DNA of 16,944 bases from UBA7672 sp035548775 (GTDB lineage Bacteria; Pseudomonadota; Alphaproteobacteria; Caulobacterales; Hyphomonadaceae). Shown piece by piece: positions 1-7,492 of the stretch (the first letter of the stretch is position 1; every line of letters begins with the position of its first letter). The stretch covers positions 1 to 16,944 of the forward strand of contig DASZSI010000122.1 of assembly GCA_035548775.1 (NCBI GenBank), written 5' to 3'. Under the pieces are notes generated by a model. That model saw only the letters and a list, made by a program, of their open reading frames with translations. It did not search any database and was not told where the DNA came from. The translations under genes and the position numbers were made by a program.

Positions 1-139
1 TGAACCTCTCGGCCGCTGCGTTGTCATTCGGGCGCACGTCGGGGTGCAGCTCTTTTGCGAGCTTGCGGTAGGCTTTTCGTATTTCATCGGCGCTCGACGA
101 TTTGGGCACGCCCAGCGCCGCGTAGGGATCCCAACTCAA
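1..139 (-). CDS. J-domain (DnaJ/CbpA-type) co-chaperone, N-terminus only
   Basis: The reverse strand encodes a clear J-domain start, DPYAALGV, then an EIRKAYRKLAKELHPD helix II-loop with the HPD motif at residues 32-34 that stimulates DnaK ATPase. Only 46 residues are inside the window; the gene runs off the left edge, so whether it is CbpA-like, DjlA-like or a J-domain membrane protein cannot be told. There is no ATG. The likely start is TTG at 139 (MSWDPYAAL), with a G-rich stretch 6-11 bases upstream; GTG at 145 is the alternative, and an in-frame stop at 184-182 limits the ORF. It lies about 100 bases downstream of the GTA g15 gene on the same strand. The family is certain; start and subtype are not. 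Confidence 0.85.
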   Translation of the reverse strand, partial: MSWDPYAALGVPKSSSADEIRKAYRKLAKELHPDVRPNDNAAAERF

Positions 140-246
140 GATCACCGCCCGGGGTTCGAAGTATGCGTCTAACGTGAGGCCTCAACCCCATGTAAGACAA
201 GCCAAAACATGATGTTTTTCGGATCGGGGCCCAGGCTGCCCTCCCA
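140..246. other. Spacer between GTA g15 and the J-domain gene
   Basis: About 107 bases with no gene. It contains a 10-bp palindrome TGAGGCCTCA (174-183) and a weak AT-rich inverted repeat near 205-218 (AAAACA/TGTTTT). Neither looks like a GC-rich intrinsic terminator, so read-through from the GTA operon into the J-domain gene is possible. No convincing promoter was seen. Confidence 0.5.
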
Positions 247-3200
247 TCAAGGCGCCGGAATGGCAATGCTCAGTCGGGTCCAGTCTCCGGGTTCGCCGTC
301 CGGTCCGATCTGCGCCGCCTCGATCAAGACGTCCGCGCCCGATGGAAAGTCCGTGGCCTGATCAGCCGCGGTATACGTTGCCGAAGGCGCGCCAACCTCC
401 CATTGCCGTTTCGTCACGCCGCTTGCCGAAACGCGGACGCGATAGTTTTCAGCCGATTCGAGTGGCGGTTCTCCGGGAACCCATGGATCGCCTCCCTTCC
501 TGGCGCGCCTGATCCAGGACAGCTGCAGATCGCCGCCGGACCAATCGCCGGCGAAATGACAAGGCGACCACGTGCGGCCCGCTTGGGCCTCGAATGGCCT
601 GTCATCATTCCATGCTGTTTCCTCAGCCGGTGAGTCGCGCCAGGCGCGCCATTTGAGCGACAGGCCGCGTTCCCAGTCCGCCACATCAAGTCTCTGCTCC
701 GCCCCGCCAAGGAAAAATATACGCGAGCCAACCGCCGCGCCCGCCGCGGCAGCCTCTTCCGACCCCTGCTGGCCGCGTAGGAGATAGGAAAGTTTGTACG
801 TCTCCGTATCCACGAGTTCGGCGTCGCGAAATTGCAACAGCTCCCAGCCCGCCTCGGTTGCCACCAGCGCGGCATTGGCGCCATTGAGCACGGCCCCTTC
901 GGTCCGGCTCGACGGCGCCGGCCCGGGTAATGCCACCCACACCGAAGCCTCCTGCCATCGCCCGGAGACGTGGGGATAAAGCTCGGTTGTCAGCCGCCCT
1001 ATCGCGCAAGGCGCCGCGACCCGCCCGCGCTCCTTCAGTTCCGACAAGTCTCCACCCGCCGAAAATGTGAGCGCGCCGATCCACGGCTGGGCGAATGCAA
1101 ATCCCAGGGGACGAATGTCATCCTCTTCCCCAGGCAAGGGCGGTCCATCGACAACCACCGCGTCCGGTTCGACCGGCGGTGCGATCGAAGGAGCAGCAAC
1201 TGGCGCGGCCGTCTCAAGGAACGGCGTTGGCGAACCGGCTCGCACAGCTTCGAAGCGGATGATCGTTCCATCCGAGACTTCCGCGATACGCCACGCTTCG
1301 CCGTCGATCCGCGCCACGTCTCCAGCTTCCAGCACCGCGCCATCCGCCGCCATGGCGAAGCGTACTCGCTCCCGTTTTAGAGCAGCTTGCTCGGCAAGCG
1401 CATCAGCGCACCGCTGGGCCTGATCACGATCAAGCGACAGCGCTGCCTCAACTTCAACCATCGAGGCCGCAGCGGGCCCTGCCGACACGACAATGCCAGG
1501 CCCTCCGTCCGCGCCCACGTCGATAAACCGTACCCTCACCCGCCGCTCGCTAGTCTCCATGTCGCTCCGGATCAGTTGTACGGGTGGAGCGTCATCCTCG
1601 ACCAGCCGCGTCTCCTCGACCTCTATCTCACCGTCATCAGGCATCCGGAAAACAATTGCATCGCCCCGCTCGGTAGCCTCCAGGCTGTAAACGGCGGTCA
1701 GCGGCTCCATTGCTGCACGAGCTGAAACCTGGCCGTCGCATTGGTAGCCACTCACCACCCCCGCTAGCCCGCTGGCGTCGACGTTGGCCCCGGCGCGCGC
1801 GCCGAGGTCTTCGACCACGTCAGACAGGAGCGCCAGGCCGACGCGCCCATTTAACCAATGACCCAGCCGCCAATTGCCCGTATCGCCCCACACGTCATCG
1901 CGCGCCGGAAACGCGGGATACGGTCGCGCATCCCATGCCCACAACGCTATCCCGTCCTCGGGCGTCATCGGACCATCATAAACCCCAGACGTCGGATTGC
2001 GGCCCTCCTCCGACCAATAGGCGTGAAACGCCTCGATCATTCGCCGCTGAATCAAGTCATCACGCGAACCGTTCGAGAAATACGGCAGCGCGCTTTCCGA
2101 ACTCTTTGGATCGAAAAATACGTTCGGCTGATTGGCCCCCTTGTCGACGGCCGGACAGCCCATCTCGACAAACCGCACCGGCTTCATTCCCGCCACCCAG
2201 GCGGTCGGCGTGGACGACCTCACGCCCCCGACTCGCGGATAGTGTGGACTGCTCCACCAACCTGCGATGTCCTTTTTTCGAAAAACGAACAGCTCGCCAT
2301 AGCCGCCATCGCTTATGGTCAACCGATCCTGTGCGAGTCGCCCTGCCTCATCGGCATAGTACCAATCGAATAACTCGCCGCCTGCAATATTGGCCGTCAG
2401 GTAGGCAAGCGAGCGGCTATCGCGATACGCGGCGTCGGCATGGCTATCGCCATCGCGCCAGTCTGCCATCGATGGATACCAATCGAGCCCGACATAGCTG
2501 ATCGCTTCGTCCGCCCATAACGCATCGAGCGGAAATTCAACATTGTCGCCCGCGACCTGCGCTCCGTATTCCGTCCAGTCTGCGCCATAGCTGATCTCGA
2601 CGCCCGGCCCGACCGCAGCGCGCACATCGCTCGCCAGCACGCGCAGCGCCTCTACCCCTGGGTATGCGCCGCCATCCGAGAGCCGCGTCAGGCCGACCAA
2701 CTCCGAACCGATCAACATGCCGTCCGCCCCGATTTCCGCGGCGAGCTCCGCATAGTGCAAGACGAAACTCCGGTATCGGCTGAAGAACGTATCAACCTGC
2801 ACAGCGACATCTCCAGCAGCAGCGGTGATCCGGCCACGCCAGGGAAATGCAGGTTGTTCGACTCCACCGGATGGATCTGGCAGACCGTTGCCCGGTGGGA
2901 TATCCATCAGCAGCATCGGATAGAGCGTCACGTGAAGTCCGCGCGACTTCAGCACCGCCACTGCCTGTTTTGTTGAAGCATCCGAAGGCGTGCCGCCATA
3001 GTTCGGCCGTCCCTCGGTCGCCGACACGACGTAGGCATCGGCACGTTCGACGCCGGCAACCGACCAGCTGTCTGGCGAAGTAACCTTGTCTGAAATCTCT
3101 ACGCCTGGGCGGATCAGGCACTCTCCGCACCTCAGGTCATTTCCGAACCACGCCACAACCAGGTTCACGCGCGTCAGGTTCGGCAACTCCGCCAGCAGCT

Positions 3201-3957
3201 GATCGAGCGAAACCTCGAAATCGCTTTTCGCTACAGGCCCGTGCAGGTTTTCTGCGGTCTCTCGGCCTGGCCCTGTCCGGCGCCTTACAATGTCCGTCGC
3301 CAGTGCGAACTCTCCGGCGCCGGGGATCAGGTTCACCGCCCGCACAACAGACTCGAGCCGGTTCCCGCCCTTGGCCGCCGGCCGCACGACCTCAAAAGAC
3401 ATCTGCGGCATGTGCGCGCCAAAGTCATCAACGCCCAGGTCCTCGAAAACGATGTAGGCGATGCCGCGATAGGCCGGCGCGGCGCCTGGCCCCTCGATGG
3501 CCTCGATAAGGGGATCGACCCCTTGATCCTCGGCGCCGGAATAAAATCGCCAGGTCGCTTTGGACAGGTCGAACGGCTCGCCGTTGGCCCAGGCCCGGGT
3601 CACTTCGGCAACCTCGCCCTCTCCCAACGCCAGAGCAAAGCTCAGCGTGTACGAATAGTCTGCCACGCGCGGCCCGCCCTTGCCGCTCTCTACTTCGCGC
3701 CGTTCCTTGAACTGGGCCGCCCAGATCAATTGCCCGCCGACACGGCATCGGCCGAAGACAATCGAAACACCGGCGCCCTCACGCCCTTCGGTAAGGTGAA
3801 ACTCCTTCACGCGCGGTCCTTCGATCGGCGGCGCCAACCGTTCACCGATCGCCGCCCCCGCCAGGCGCCCGAGCGCGCCGCCGAGAAATGAAAGGCCCTT
3901 CGGCAGGATCGCGGCGCCTGCCGCGGCCCCCAGCCGGCCTAGAACAAGCTCTGCCAT
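247..3957 (-). CDS. GTA baseplate megatron protein (g15-like) with TIM-barrel domain
   Basis: This 1236-aa protein matches the RcGTA g15 'megatron' (about 1300 aa), the multidomain baseplate and tail-fibre-bearing protein that contacts the recipient surface. The N-terminal 200 residues resemble the family's tail-hub part. Residues of about 255-700 form the GTA TIM-barrel domain, with the family signature CPAVDKGANQPN at 601-612. Glu419 (IGSEL) and Glu598 (FVEMG) sit where clan GH-A-like glycosidases carry their acid/base and nucleophile; a glycosidase role is inference. The C-terminal third corresponds to the phage-tail and Rcc01698-type C-terminal domains. Its ATG overlaps the stop of the peptidase gene by one base (TGATG). 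It is the last gene of the GTA tail operon. Confidence 0.93.
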   Translation of the reverse strand: MAELVLGRLGAAAGAAILPKGLSFLGGALGRLAGAAIGERLAPPIEGPRVKEFHLTEGREGAGVSIVFGRCRVGGQLIWAAQFKERREVESGKGGPRVADYSYTLSFALALGEGEVAEVTRAWANGEPFDLSKATWRFYSGAEDQGVDPLIEAIEGPGAAPAYRGIAYIVFEDLGVDDFGAHMPQMSFEVVRPAAKGGNRLESVVRAVNLIPGAGEFALATDIVRRRTGPGRETAENLHGPVAKSDFEVSLDQLLAELPNLTRVNLVVAWFGNDLRCGECLIRPGVEISDKVTSPDSWSVAGVERADAYVVSATEGRPNYGGTPSDASTKQAVAVLKSRGLHVTLYPMLLMDIPPGNGLPDPSGGVEQPAFPWRGRITAAAGDVAVQVDTFFSRYRSFVLHYAELAAEIGADGMLIGSELVGLTRLSDGGAYPGVEALRVLASDVRAAVGPGVEISYGADWTEYGAQVAGDNVEFPLDALWADEAISYVGLDWYPSMADWRDGDSHADAAYRDSRSLAYLTANIAGGELFDWYYADEAGRLAQDRLTISDGGYGELFVFRKKDIAGWWSSPHYPRVGGVRSSTPTAWVAGMKPVRFVEMGCPAVDKGANQPNVFFDPKSSESALPYFSNGSRDDLIQRRMIEAFHAYWSEEGRNPTSGVYDGPMTPEDGIALWAWDARPYPAFPARDDVWGDTGNWRLGHWLNGRVGLALLSDVVEDLGARAGANVDASGLAGVVSGYQCDGQVSARAAMEPLTAVYSLEATERGDAIVFRMPDDGEIEVEETRLVEDDAPPVQLIRSDMETSERRVRVRFIDVGADGGPGIVVSAGPAAASMVEVEAALSLDRDQAQRCADALAEQAALKRERVRFAMAADGAVLEAGDVARIDGEAWRIAEVSDGTIIRFEAVRAGSPTPFLETAAPVAAPSIAPPVEPDAVVVDGPPLPGEEDDIRPLGFAFAQPWIGALTFSAGGDLSELKERGRVAAPCAIGRLTTELYPHVSGRWQEASVWVALPGPAPSSRTEGAVLNGANAALVATEAGWELLQFRDAELVDTETYKLSYLLRGQQGSEEAAAAGAAVGSRIFFLGGAEQRLDVADWERGLSLKWRAWRDSPAEETAWNDDRPFEAQAGRTWSPCHFAGDWSGGDLQLSWIRRARKGGDPWVPGEPPLESAENYRVRVSASGVTKRQWEVGAPSATYTAADQATDFPSGADVLIEAAQIGPDGEPGDWTRLSIAIPAP

Positions 3958-4391
3958 CAGTCCTCAACTCCCGGAAACTGGAATGCGCCTGCGATGCGCC
4001 TGCTCCACCATGGAACTAGCTGCGTCTCGACGACGGCGCGGCCCCAATAGGCGTGAATGGTCTTGCCAGGCGCCGTGATGATCGCCGCATGCTTCGCGGG
4101 CGCGCCTAGCCCCATGCGAAACAACAGCACATCGCCAGGCTTCGCCGCGCCGATCGCGACCTCGACGAGGCGCCTTCGCGCAGCCTCGAACAATGTGTCC
4201 TCGCCCATGTCCGCCCAGTTGGGCGTATAGCTCGGCGGCTTTTCCGGCTCGGCGCCAAGGACGCCGCGCCACACACCCCGCACCAACCCAAGGCAATCCG
4301 CGCCGACACCCCGAACGCTGGCCTGGTGCCGGTAGGGCGTGCCAAGCCAACCACGCGCTTCAGCGACGATCTCCTCGCGCGAAAGGCTCAT
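3957..4391 (-). CDS. GTA NlpC/P60 cell-wall peptidase (g14-like)
   Basis: A 144-aa NlpC/P60 cysteine peptidase. The N-terminus GWLGTPYRHQA leads into the catalytic Cys33 of GADCLGLV; His101 (KHAAII) and His113 (IHAYW) supply the other active-site positions. The length equals the compact phage/GTA peptidases with no extra targeting domain, and there is no signal peptide, as expected for a protein carried in the tail tip. In RcGTA the g14 enzyme is part of the tail tip and is thought to open recipient peptidoglycan during DNA entry. The ATG overlaps the hub gene stop (ATGA), and its own stop shares a base with the megatron start, so translation is coupled on both sides. Confidence 0.93.
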   Translation of the reverse strand: MSLSREEIVAEARGWLGTPYRHQASVRGVGADCLGLVRGVWRGVLGAEPEKPPSYTPNWADMGEDTLFEAARRRLVEVAIGAAKPGDVLLFRMGLGAPAKHAAIITAPGKTIHAYWGRAVVETQLVPWWSRRIAGAFQFPGVED

Positions 4392-5263
4392 CCGCGCCTC
4401 CCGCCGTCATTGGCCTGATCGGCCGCCGGTCCCGCGAGAACCGCCTCGGGCGCGGGCATATGTGGAAAGCCGCGGAAGTTGACGCGGTTGTTAAACCTGG
4501 CGCCGCACATCGCGAAGCCCTTGTCGCACCCGACGGTGACAGTGAATGAATCACCCGCCTCGATTGCAAACCTCGGCGCGGCCGCGAGCTCGATCTCGCC
4601 GCTCGCATGCCGCAGCACCCGCGCAACCGCGCCCACATTGGCGCCTCCCGTCCAGCTCAGAACGCCGCCGGCAAACCAGCCGCTATCGAACCCACCAAGG
4701 CCGCTGGTCAGGAAGCTCTCGGCGCCAAGCGCTTCAATAACGACGCCTTCTGCACGATAGGCAGCATCGAACAAGTCGACCTTGCATCGCGCATCGCCGA
4801 CGTCGGCGTCGCACTGGCGTGAATAAACCCTGCCGATTGGGCGTTCGAGATCCGCCTTCAGGCTGACCAGCTCAGCGGTGAACTTCGTCCCCTGCCTCGA
4901 CACTTCGGACAGCTGGCCTGACCAGATGCAAACCCCATGTTCCGGCGCTTTCCAGTCGACGCGCCAGACCTCGACCTTCGCGCCGTTCCACAATCCGGCG
5001 CCGAGGTCTGCTTCCGTCATGAAGTCGAGCGACAAGGCGCCTTCCGCCATCGCCCGACCGGGCGCCAGTCCAGCCGAGGTTTCGAAAGTAGCGCCTTGAA
5101 GCCCATTCGCCGGCTCATAGCTCAGCCCTCCAAATGCCACCGGTTCGTCGTGATCGGTGGCGCCGAACACCGCTGCGTCCGTGCGCCGCCACCGCCAGCA
5201 CAGGCAAAGGCTCGTGACGTCCGCCGCCAGCCGGGCGGCGAACGCATCGCTTATCTGTCTCAC
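4388..5263 (-). CDS. GTA baseplate hub protein (g13-like, DUF2163 / BR0599)
   Basis: A 291-aa protein of the DUF2163 family with a BR0599-type C-terminal part, corresponding to the RcGTA g13 hub that joins tail tube to baseplate. Four cysteines in the C-terminal half are spaced as two pairs: Cys151 and Cys160 (RQCDADVGDARC) and Cys246 and Cys253 (GCDKGFAMC). From memory, the RcGTA structure has an iron-sulfur cluster in the hub held by cysteines, so these four are the obvious ligands here; that assignment is inference. The start lies 4 bases after the g12 stop, and the stop overlaps the peptidase ATG. Confidence 0.92.
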   Translation of the reverse strand: MRQISDAFAARLAADVTSLCLCWRWRRTDAAVFGATDHDEPVAFGGLSYEPANGLQGATFETSAGLAPGRAMAEGALSLDFMTEADLGAGLWNGAKVEVWRVDWKAPEHGVCIWSGQLSEVSRQGTKFTAELVSLKADLERPIGRVYSRQCDADVGDARCKVDLFDAAYRAEGVVIEALGAESFLTSGLGGFDSGWFAGGVLSWTGGANVGAVARVLRHASGEIELAAAPRFAIEAGDSFTVTVGCDKGFAMCGARFNNRVNFRGFPHMPAPEAVLAGPAADQANDGGRRG

Positions 5264-5267
5264 TTGA

Positions 5268-5894
5268 TTATCCTGCTATCTCGATCACAGCCGCGCGCGC
5301 AACGCGCAACACGTTTGGCGCTTCCACCGCGAACTCGATCCGGTCCGTGTCGAAGCGGGCCGGCACGTCGAACTCGAAGCCCGCAGTCAGCACAGCGCCT
5401 TCGGCCGGCGCGGCATCGAAAGTCACAACACCGGTTGTCCAGTCGACACTGAATTCGGACGTGGCGTCGCCGTCGATTGCCACAACCACAGATCCTTCCG
5501 CTGGTTTCAGAATCGTCCGCGTGAAACTTACTTCACCACAGGTGTAGTGCTTCTGCAGCTGGAAGCCGGATGTCACTCCGTCGCCAGTCCCCAGCGCCTG
5601 GTCCGTTGCAGAAATCTGCGCCGCTGGCGCACAAGTCTTCCAATCGACCGGATCCCGGAACCGGAAACCGAACACTCGCCCGCCTCGCGCTTCGAAGAAA
5701 ATGCTCAGCTCCTGCGCCTGGTCAGGCCGTAGCTTCAGACCACCCATCTCCCATCGCCGCCTTGCCGAAGCCCAGCGTGCGTTTCGGCTCTCGCGCCCCG
5801 AAGCCAACTTCACCACTTCGCTCGCCAGTATCGGCCCGCCCGTCGCGCCGAACGCCAACGCCAGCGGCAGCCTGATCTCATGAAATCCGCTCAT
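5268..5894 (-). CDS. GTA distal tail protein (g12-like, DUF2460)
   Basis: A 208-aa DUF2460 (TIGR02217-type) protein. Typical features are the N-terminal FHEIRLP, the GGPILASEVVKLASGRESRNARW stretch region (residues near 19-41) and the FFEARGGRVFGFRFRDPVDW region (near 67-86). In RcGTA, g12 forms the distal ring between the tail tube and the hub. The C-terminal half is beta-rich, as expected for a ring and insertion domain. The ATG overlaps the preceding gene's stop by four bases, so translation is coupled. Nothing looks truncated. Confidence 0.92.
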   Translation of the reverse strand: MSGFHEIRLPLALAFGATGGPILASEVVKLASGRESRNARWASARRRWEMGGLKLRPDQAQELSIFFEARGGRVFGFRFRDPVDWKTCAPAAQISATDQALGTGDGVTSGFQLQKHYTCGEVSFTRTILKPAEGSVVVAIDGDATSEFSVDWTTGVVTFDAAPAEGAVLTAGFEFDVPARFDTDRIEFAVEAPNVLRVARAAVIEIAG

Positions 5895-6184
5895 GTGAAG
5901 CGCGCGCCTCGCCGCACCGCTTGTGCGATCACCGCGGCAACCTGGTTCAGCGAGCCAGTGAACTCCTCACTGTGATCGTCTCGGTTTCCAGTCGCACCCA
6001 ACGCACCGTCTAGCGCCACTCTCGCCAAGCCTTCAACAATGGTCGCGACCAGGCGATCCGCGTCGTCCTGGCCCTTGCGCATCACGCGCTCCAGTTCGGC
6101 TTCCACCGACGAAACCGCGCGCATCAGCGACTTCTCCAACGCATTGCCCGCCGCTGAAACGGCATCATCCTCTTCCAAAGCCAT
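5891..6184 (-). CDS. Short protein in the GTA tape-measure (g11) position
   Basis: A 97-aa protein between the major tail protein and g12, the slot of the tape-measure gene g11 in RcGTA (about 220 aa). It is helical, rich in Ala, Glu and Arg, with two amphipathic stretches (about residues 10-50 and 73-95). The segment ELERVMRKGQDDADRLVATI recalls the N-terminal part of GTA tape-measure proteins, but the long Gly-rich C-terminal part is absent. The start is ATG 6184: AGGAG at 6196-6192 lies 7 bases upstream. An in-frame TTG at 6199 overlaps that ribosome site and would add five residues; it is less likely. Assignment rests mainly on position and composition. A tail-assembly chaperone is the alternative. 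Confidence 0.55.
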   Translation of the reverse strand: MALEEDDAVSAAGNALEKSLMRAVSSVEAELERVMRKGQDDADRLVATIVEGLARVALDGALGATGNRDDHSEEFTGSLNQVAAVIAQAVRRGARFT

Positions 6185-6191
6185 TCGGCGT

Positions 6192-6196
6192 CTCCT
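6192..6196 (-). promoter_or_regulatory. Ribosome binding site deciding the g11-position start
   Basis: AGGAG on the minus strand, 7 bases before ATG 6184 and touching the last base of the g9 TGA stop. It selects the ATG over the upstream TTG at 6199 and suggests coupling of g9 and g11-position translation. Confidence 0.75.
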
Positions 6197-6612
6197 CAAT
6201 CTGCCTCAAACGAAATTGCGCCCGCGGAGAGCAGGCGGATCGAAATCGTCGCCACGTCGTCGTGCGCGCCAGCATAGCTAAGCTCCGCGATCGCGAACGG
6301 TCCGGTGAACACGCCAAAACCCGGAACCTCCAGCTGCAGCCTCACTGCCTCACCCGAAAAGTATGCCGACCGCATCCGCGCGTCCGACGCCGCGTCGCGG
6401 AACGCACCGGCGCCGGCTACTTCCATTTTCTTTGGCGCCGATCCTCTGATCAGCTCACGCCAGCCATCCGGGCTGTCGGCGTTGGTCGCATCCACCGCGC
6501 CAGCGAGCAGGCTGAAGGTGCGCGTACGAATACCCGCCACGGTCACGAAGCTTTCCGGTGAACCGCCATCCCCGATCTTGATCAGCAGGTCGCGGCCTCT
6601 CTGCCCCGTCAT
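6196..6612 (-). CDS. GTA major tail protein (g9-like, TP901-1 family)
   Basis: A 138-aa major tail tube protein of the TP901-1/RcGTA g9 type. It begins MTGQRGRDLLIKIGDG and contains the family's GWRELI and SYAGAHDD motifs, ending in the usual beta-strand ISIRLLSAGAISFEAD. It should polymerise into hexameric rings forming the tail tube. The start is ATG 6612, with an A/G-rich AAAAGGAAAG ribosome site upstream. A longer frame from 6672 crosses the divergent arsR promoter and is not credible. In RcGTA this gene follows g8; here it is the first gene of its block, divergent from arsR across a 58-base gap. No clear promoter of its own was recognised. Confidence 0.92.
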   Translation of the reverse strand: MTGQRGRDLLIKIGDGGSPESFVTVAGIRTRTFSLLAGAVDATNADSPDGWRELIRGSAPKKMEVAGAGAFRDAASDARMRSAYFSGEAVRLQLEVPGFGVFTGPFAIAELSYAGAHDDVATISIRLLSAGAISFEAD

Positions 6613-6635
6613 ATGACTTTCCTTTTCTGCAGGAG

Positions 6636-6665
6636 TTGACAGGCAACCGTTCGGTTGCATATTGA
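6636..6665 (+). promoter_or_regulatory. arsR operon promoter, probably leaderless
   Basis: A consensus -35 TTGACA (6636-6641) is followed after 18 bases by TATTGA (6660-6665), a weak -10 matching three of six positions. Transcription would start at or a few bases from the ATG at 6671, and no Shine-Dalgarno sequence precedes that ATG, which fits a leaderless mRNA. The palindromic operator fills the spacer. The -10 is a guess; the -35 and operator are clear. Confidence 0.65.
6643..6658. promoter_or_regulatory. Palindromic operator, likely for the ArsR repressor
   Basis: GCAACCGTTCGGTTGC is a perfect 16-bp palindrome (7-bp arms, 2-bp centre) lying exactly between the -35 and -10 of the arsR promoter, 13 bases upstream of the arsR start. 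A repressor there would block RNA polymerase. It also lies 31 bases upstream of the divergent g9 ATG, so the GTA tail operon could be affected. ArsR binding is inferred from adjacency and the known autoregulation of this family. Confidence 0.75.
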
Positions 6666-6670
6666 AATGC

Positions 6671-6979
6671 ATGGATCAGGTGTTCCGAGCGCTAGCGGAC
6701 GAAAGCCGCCGCTCCCTGCTCGACAGCCTCAGCGCCAGAAGCGGGCAAACGCTGTCCGAGCTGTGCGGCGGCTTGTCGATGACCAGGCAGGCGGTCTCGA
6801 AGCACCTTGCAATCCTGGAGGAAGCCAACCTCGTCGCCACGGTGAGACATGGCCGGGAGAAGCTTCACTTCCTGAATCCTGTTCCGATCGCTCAGATTGC
6901 CGACCGTTGGATCAGGAAGTTCGAACGCAAGCGCGTCGATGCTCTTGTGGAGCTGAAGAAGAGGCTGGAGTCAGAATGA
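6671..6979 (+). CDS. ArsR-family winged-helix repressor (SRPBCC-linked type)
   Basis: A 102-aa ArsR/SmtB-fold regulator: MDQVFRALADESRRSLLDSL start, LSELCGGL helix, and recognition helix MTRQAVSKHLAILEEANLV at residues 37-55, then the beta-wing VRHGREKLHFLNP. It has only one cysteine (Cys32) in the region where ArsR metal sensors carry CxC, so it is probably not a metal sensor. This subtype is regularly found next to SRPBCC/AHSA1 genes, as here; its ligand is unknown. ATG 6671 is chosen because it gives the usual family N-terminus; TTG 6662 would add three residues and overlap the -10. Its stop overlaps the next gene (ATGA). Confidence 0.92.
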   Translation: MDQVFRALADESRRSLLDSLSARSGQTLSELCGGLSMTRQAVSKHLAILEEANLVATVRHGREKLHFLNPVPIAQIADRWIRKFERKRVDALVELKKRLESE

Positions 6980-7449
6980 CGGAATTCACCCTCAACAACA
7001 TCGCTATCGTCTTTATTACTGCCTCGCCCCATCGCGTGTGGGACGCCCTCACCGACCCTGAAGTCAGCGCGAAATACTTCATGAACAGTCGGGTGACGGT
7101 CGGCCCTGTCGGCGGCGACTACATCGTCGCAGCAAACGGACAGGTCAGCGTAAGCGGCAAGGTATTGGTGCGCGAACCGCCGCGTCGCCTGCGCGTGACG
7201 TGGGTCGTGCCCGCGCCGTCCGGCATGAAATTTCCCAACTGCGAAGTCGAGTTCCTGATCGAAGCCGCGGAAACAACCGACGGCAGCGACGTGACAAAGC
7301 TCACCGTCAGCGAATTCACCAACGGCCCGGTCGACCCGAAATTCCAGCGCGCCGGTCGCACCGGCTGGGCGCTCATTACATCTGGCCTGAAATCCTGGCT
7401 CGAAACCGGCGCGCCCTTGCCACGGGTCAAGCTTCAACCGCCGGCCTGA
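6976..7449 (+). CDS. SRPBCC/AHSA1-family protein 1
   Basis: A 157-aa START-like (SRPBCC, AHSA1) protein. Family marks include ASPHRVWDALTDPEVSAKYF near the N-terminus, the V-x-G-K-VL-x-x-x-PPRRLRVTW strand pair in the middle and a C-terminal WALITSGLKSWLETG helix. The fold makes a deep hydrophobic cavity for lipids or other apolar ligands; the substrate of this subgroup is not known. Translation is coupled to arsR by an ATGA overlap. It is the first of three consecutive paralogues in the operon. No signal peptide, so cytoplasmic. Confidence 0.9.
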   Translation: MTEFTLNNIAIVFITASPHRVWDALTDPEVSAKYFMNSRVTVGPVGGDYIVAANGQVSVSGKVLVREPPRRLRVTWVVPAPSGMKFPNCEVEFLIEAAETTDGSDVTKLTVSEFTNGPVDPKFQRAGRTGWALITSGLKSWLETGAPLPRVKLQPPA

Positions 7450-7492
7450 AATCGGCTGGCCGCATCGAACCATCGCCTTAGCTAAATCTCAG

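Larger units (their letters stand above)
247..6612 (-). mobile_element. GTA tail block (g9 to g15), RcGTA-like
   Basis: Six tightly packed minus-strand genes follow the order of the RcGTA tail module: major tail protein, short tape-measure-position protein, distal tail protein, hub, NlpC/P60 peptidase, megatron. Most junctions are short stop-start overlaps, so this is one transcription unit. RcGTA-like clusters are domesticated prophage remnants that package host DNA, not self-mobile elements. No integrase, terminase, portal or capsid gene lies beside this block, and all six frames look open, which suggests maintained function. Confidence 0.85.

Noticed and set aside
205..218. AAAACA/TGTTTT inverted repeat as a terminator after g15
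   Set aside because: The stem is six A-T-rich pairs, too weak for an intrinsic terminator.
1710..2501. 263-codon plus-strand frame antisense to the megatron gene
   Set aside because: Composition is Arg/Pro/Ser-rich, no recognisable fold, no ribosome site, and the opposite strand encodes a clear family protein.
3241..3891. 216-codon plus-strand frame antisense to the megatron N-terminus
   Set aside because: No motif or start signal; the minus-strand frame is a confident g15 homologue.
6613..6672. 20-residue N-terminal extension of the g9 major tail protein
   Set aside because: It would read through the arsR promoter and operator, has no ribosome site, and the family N-terminus begins at MTGQRGRDLL.
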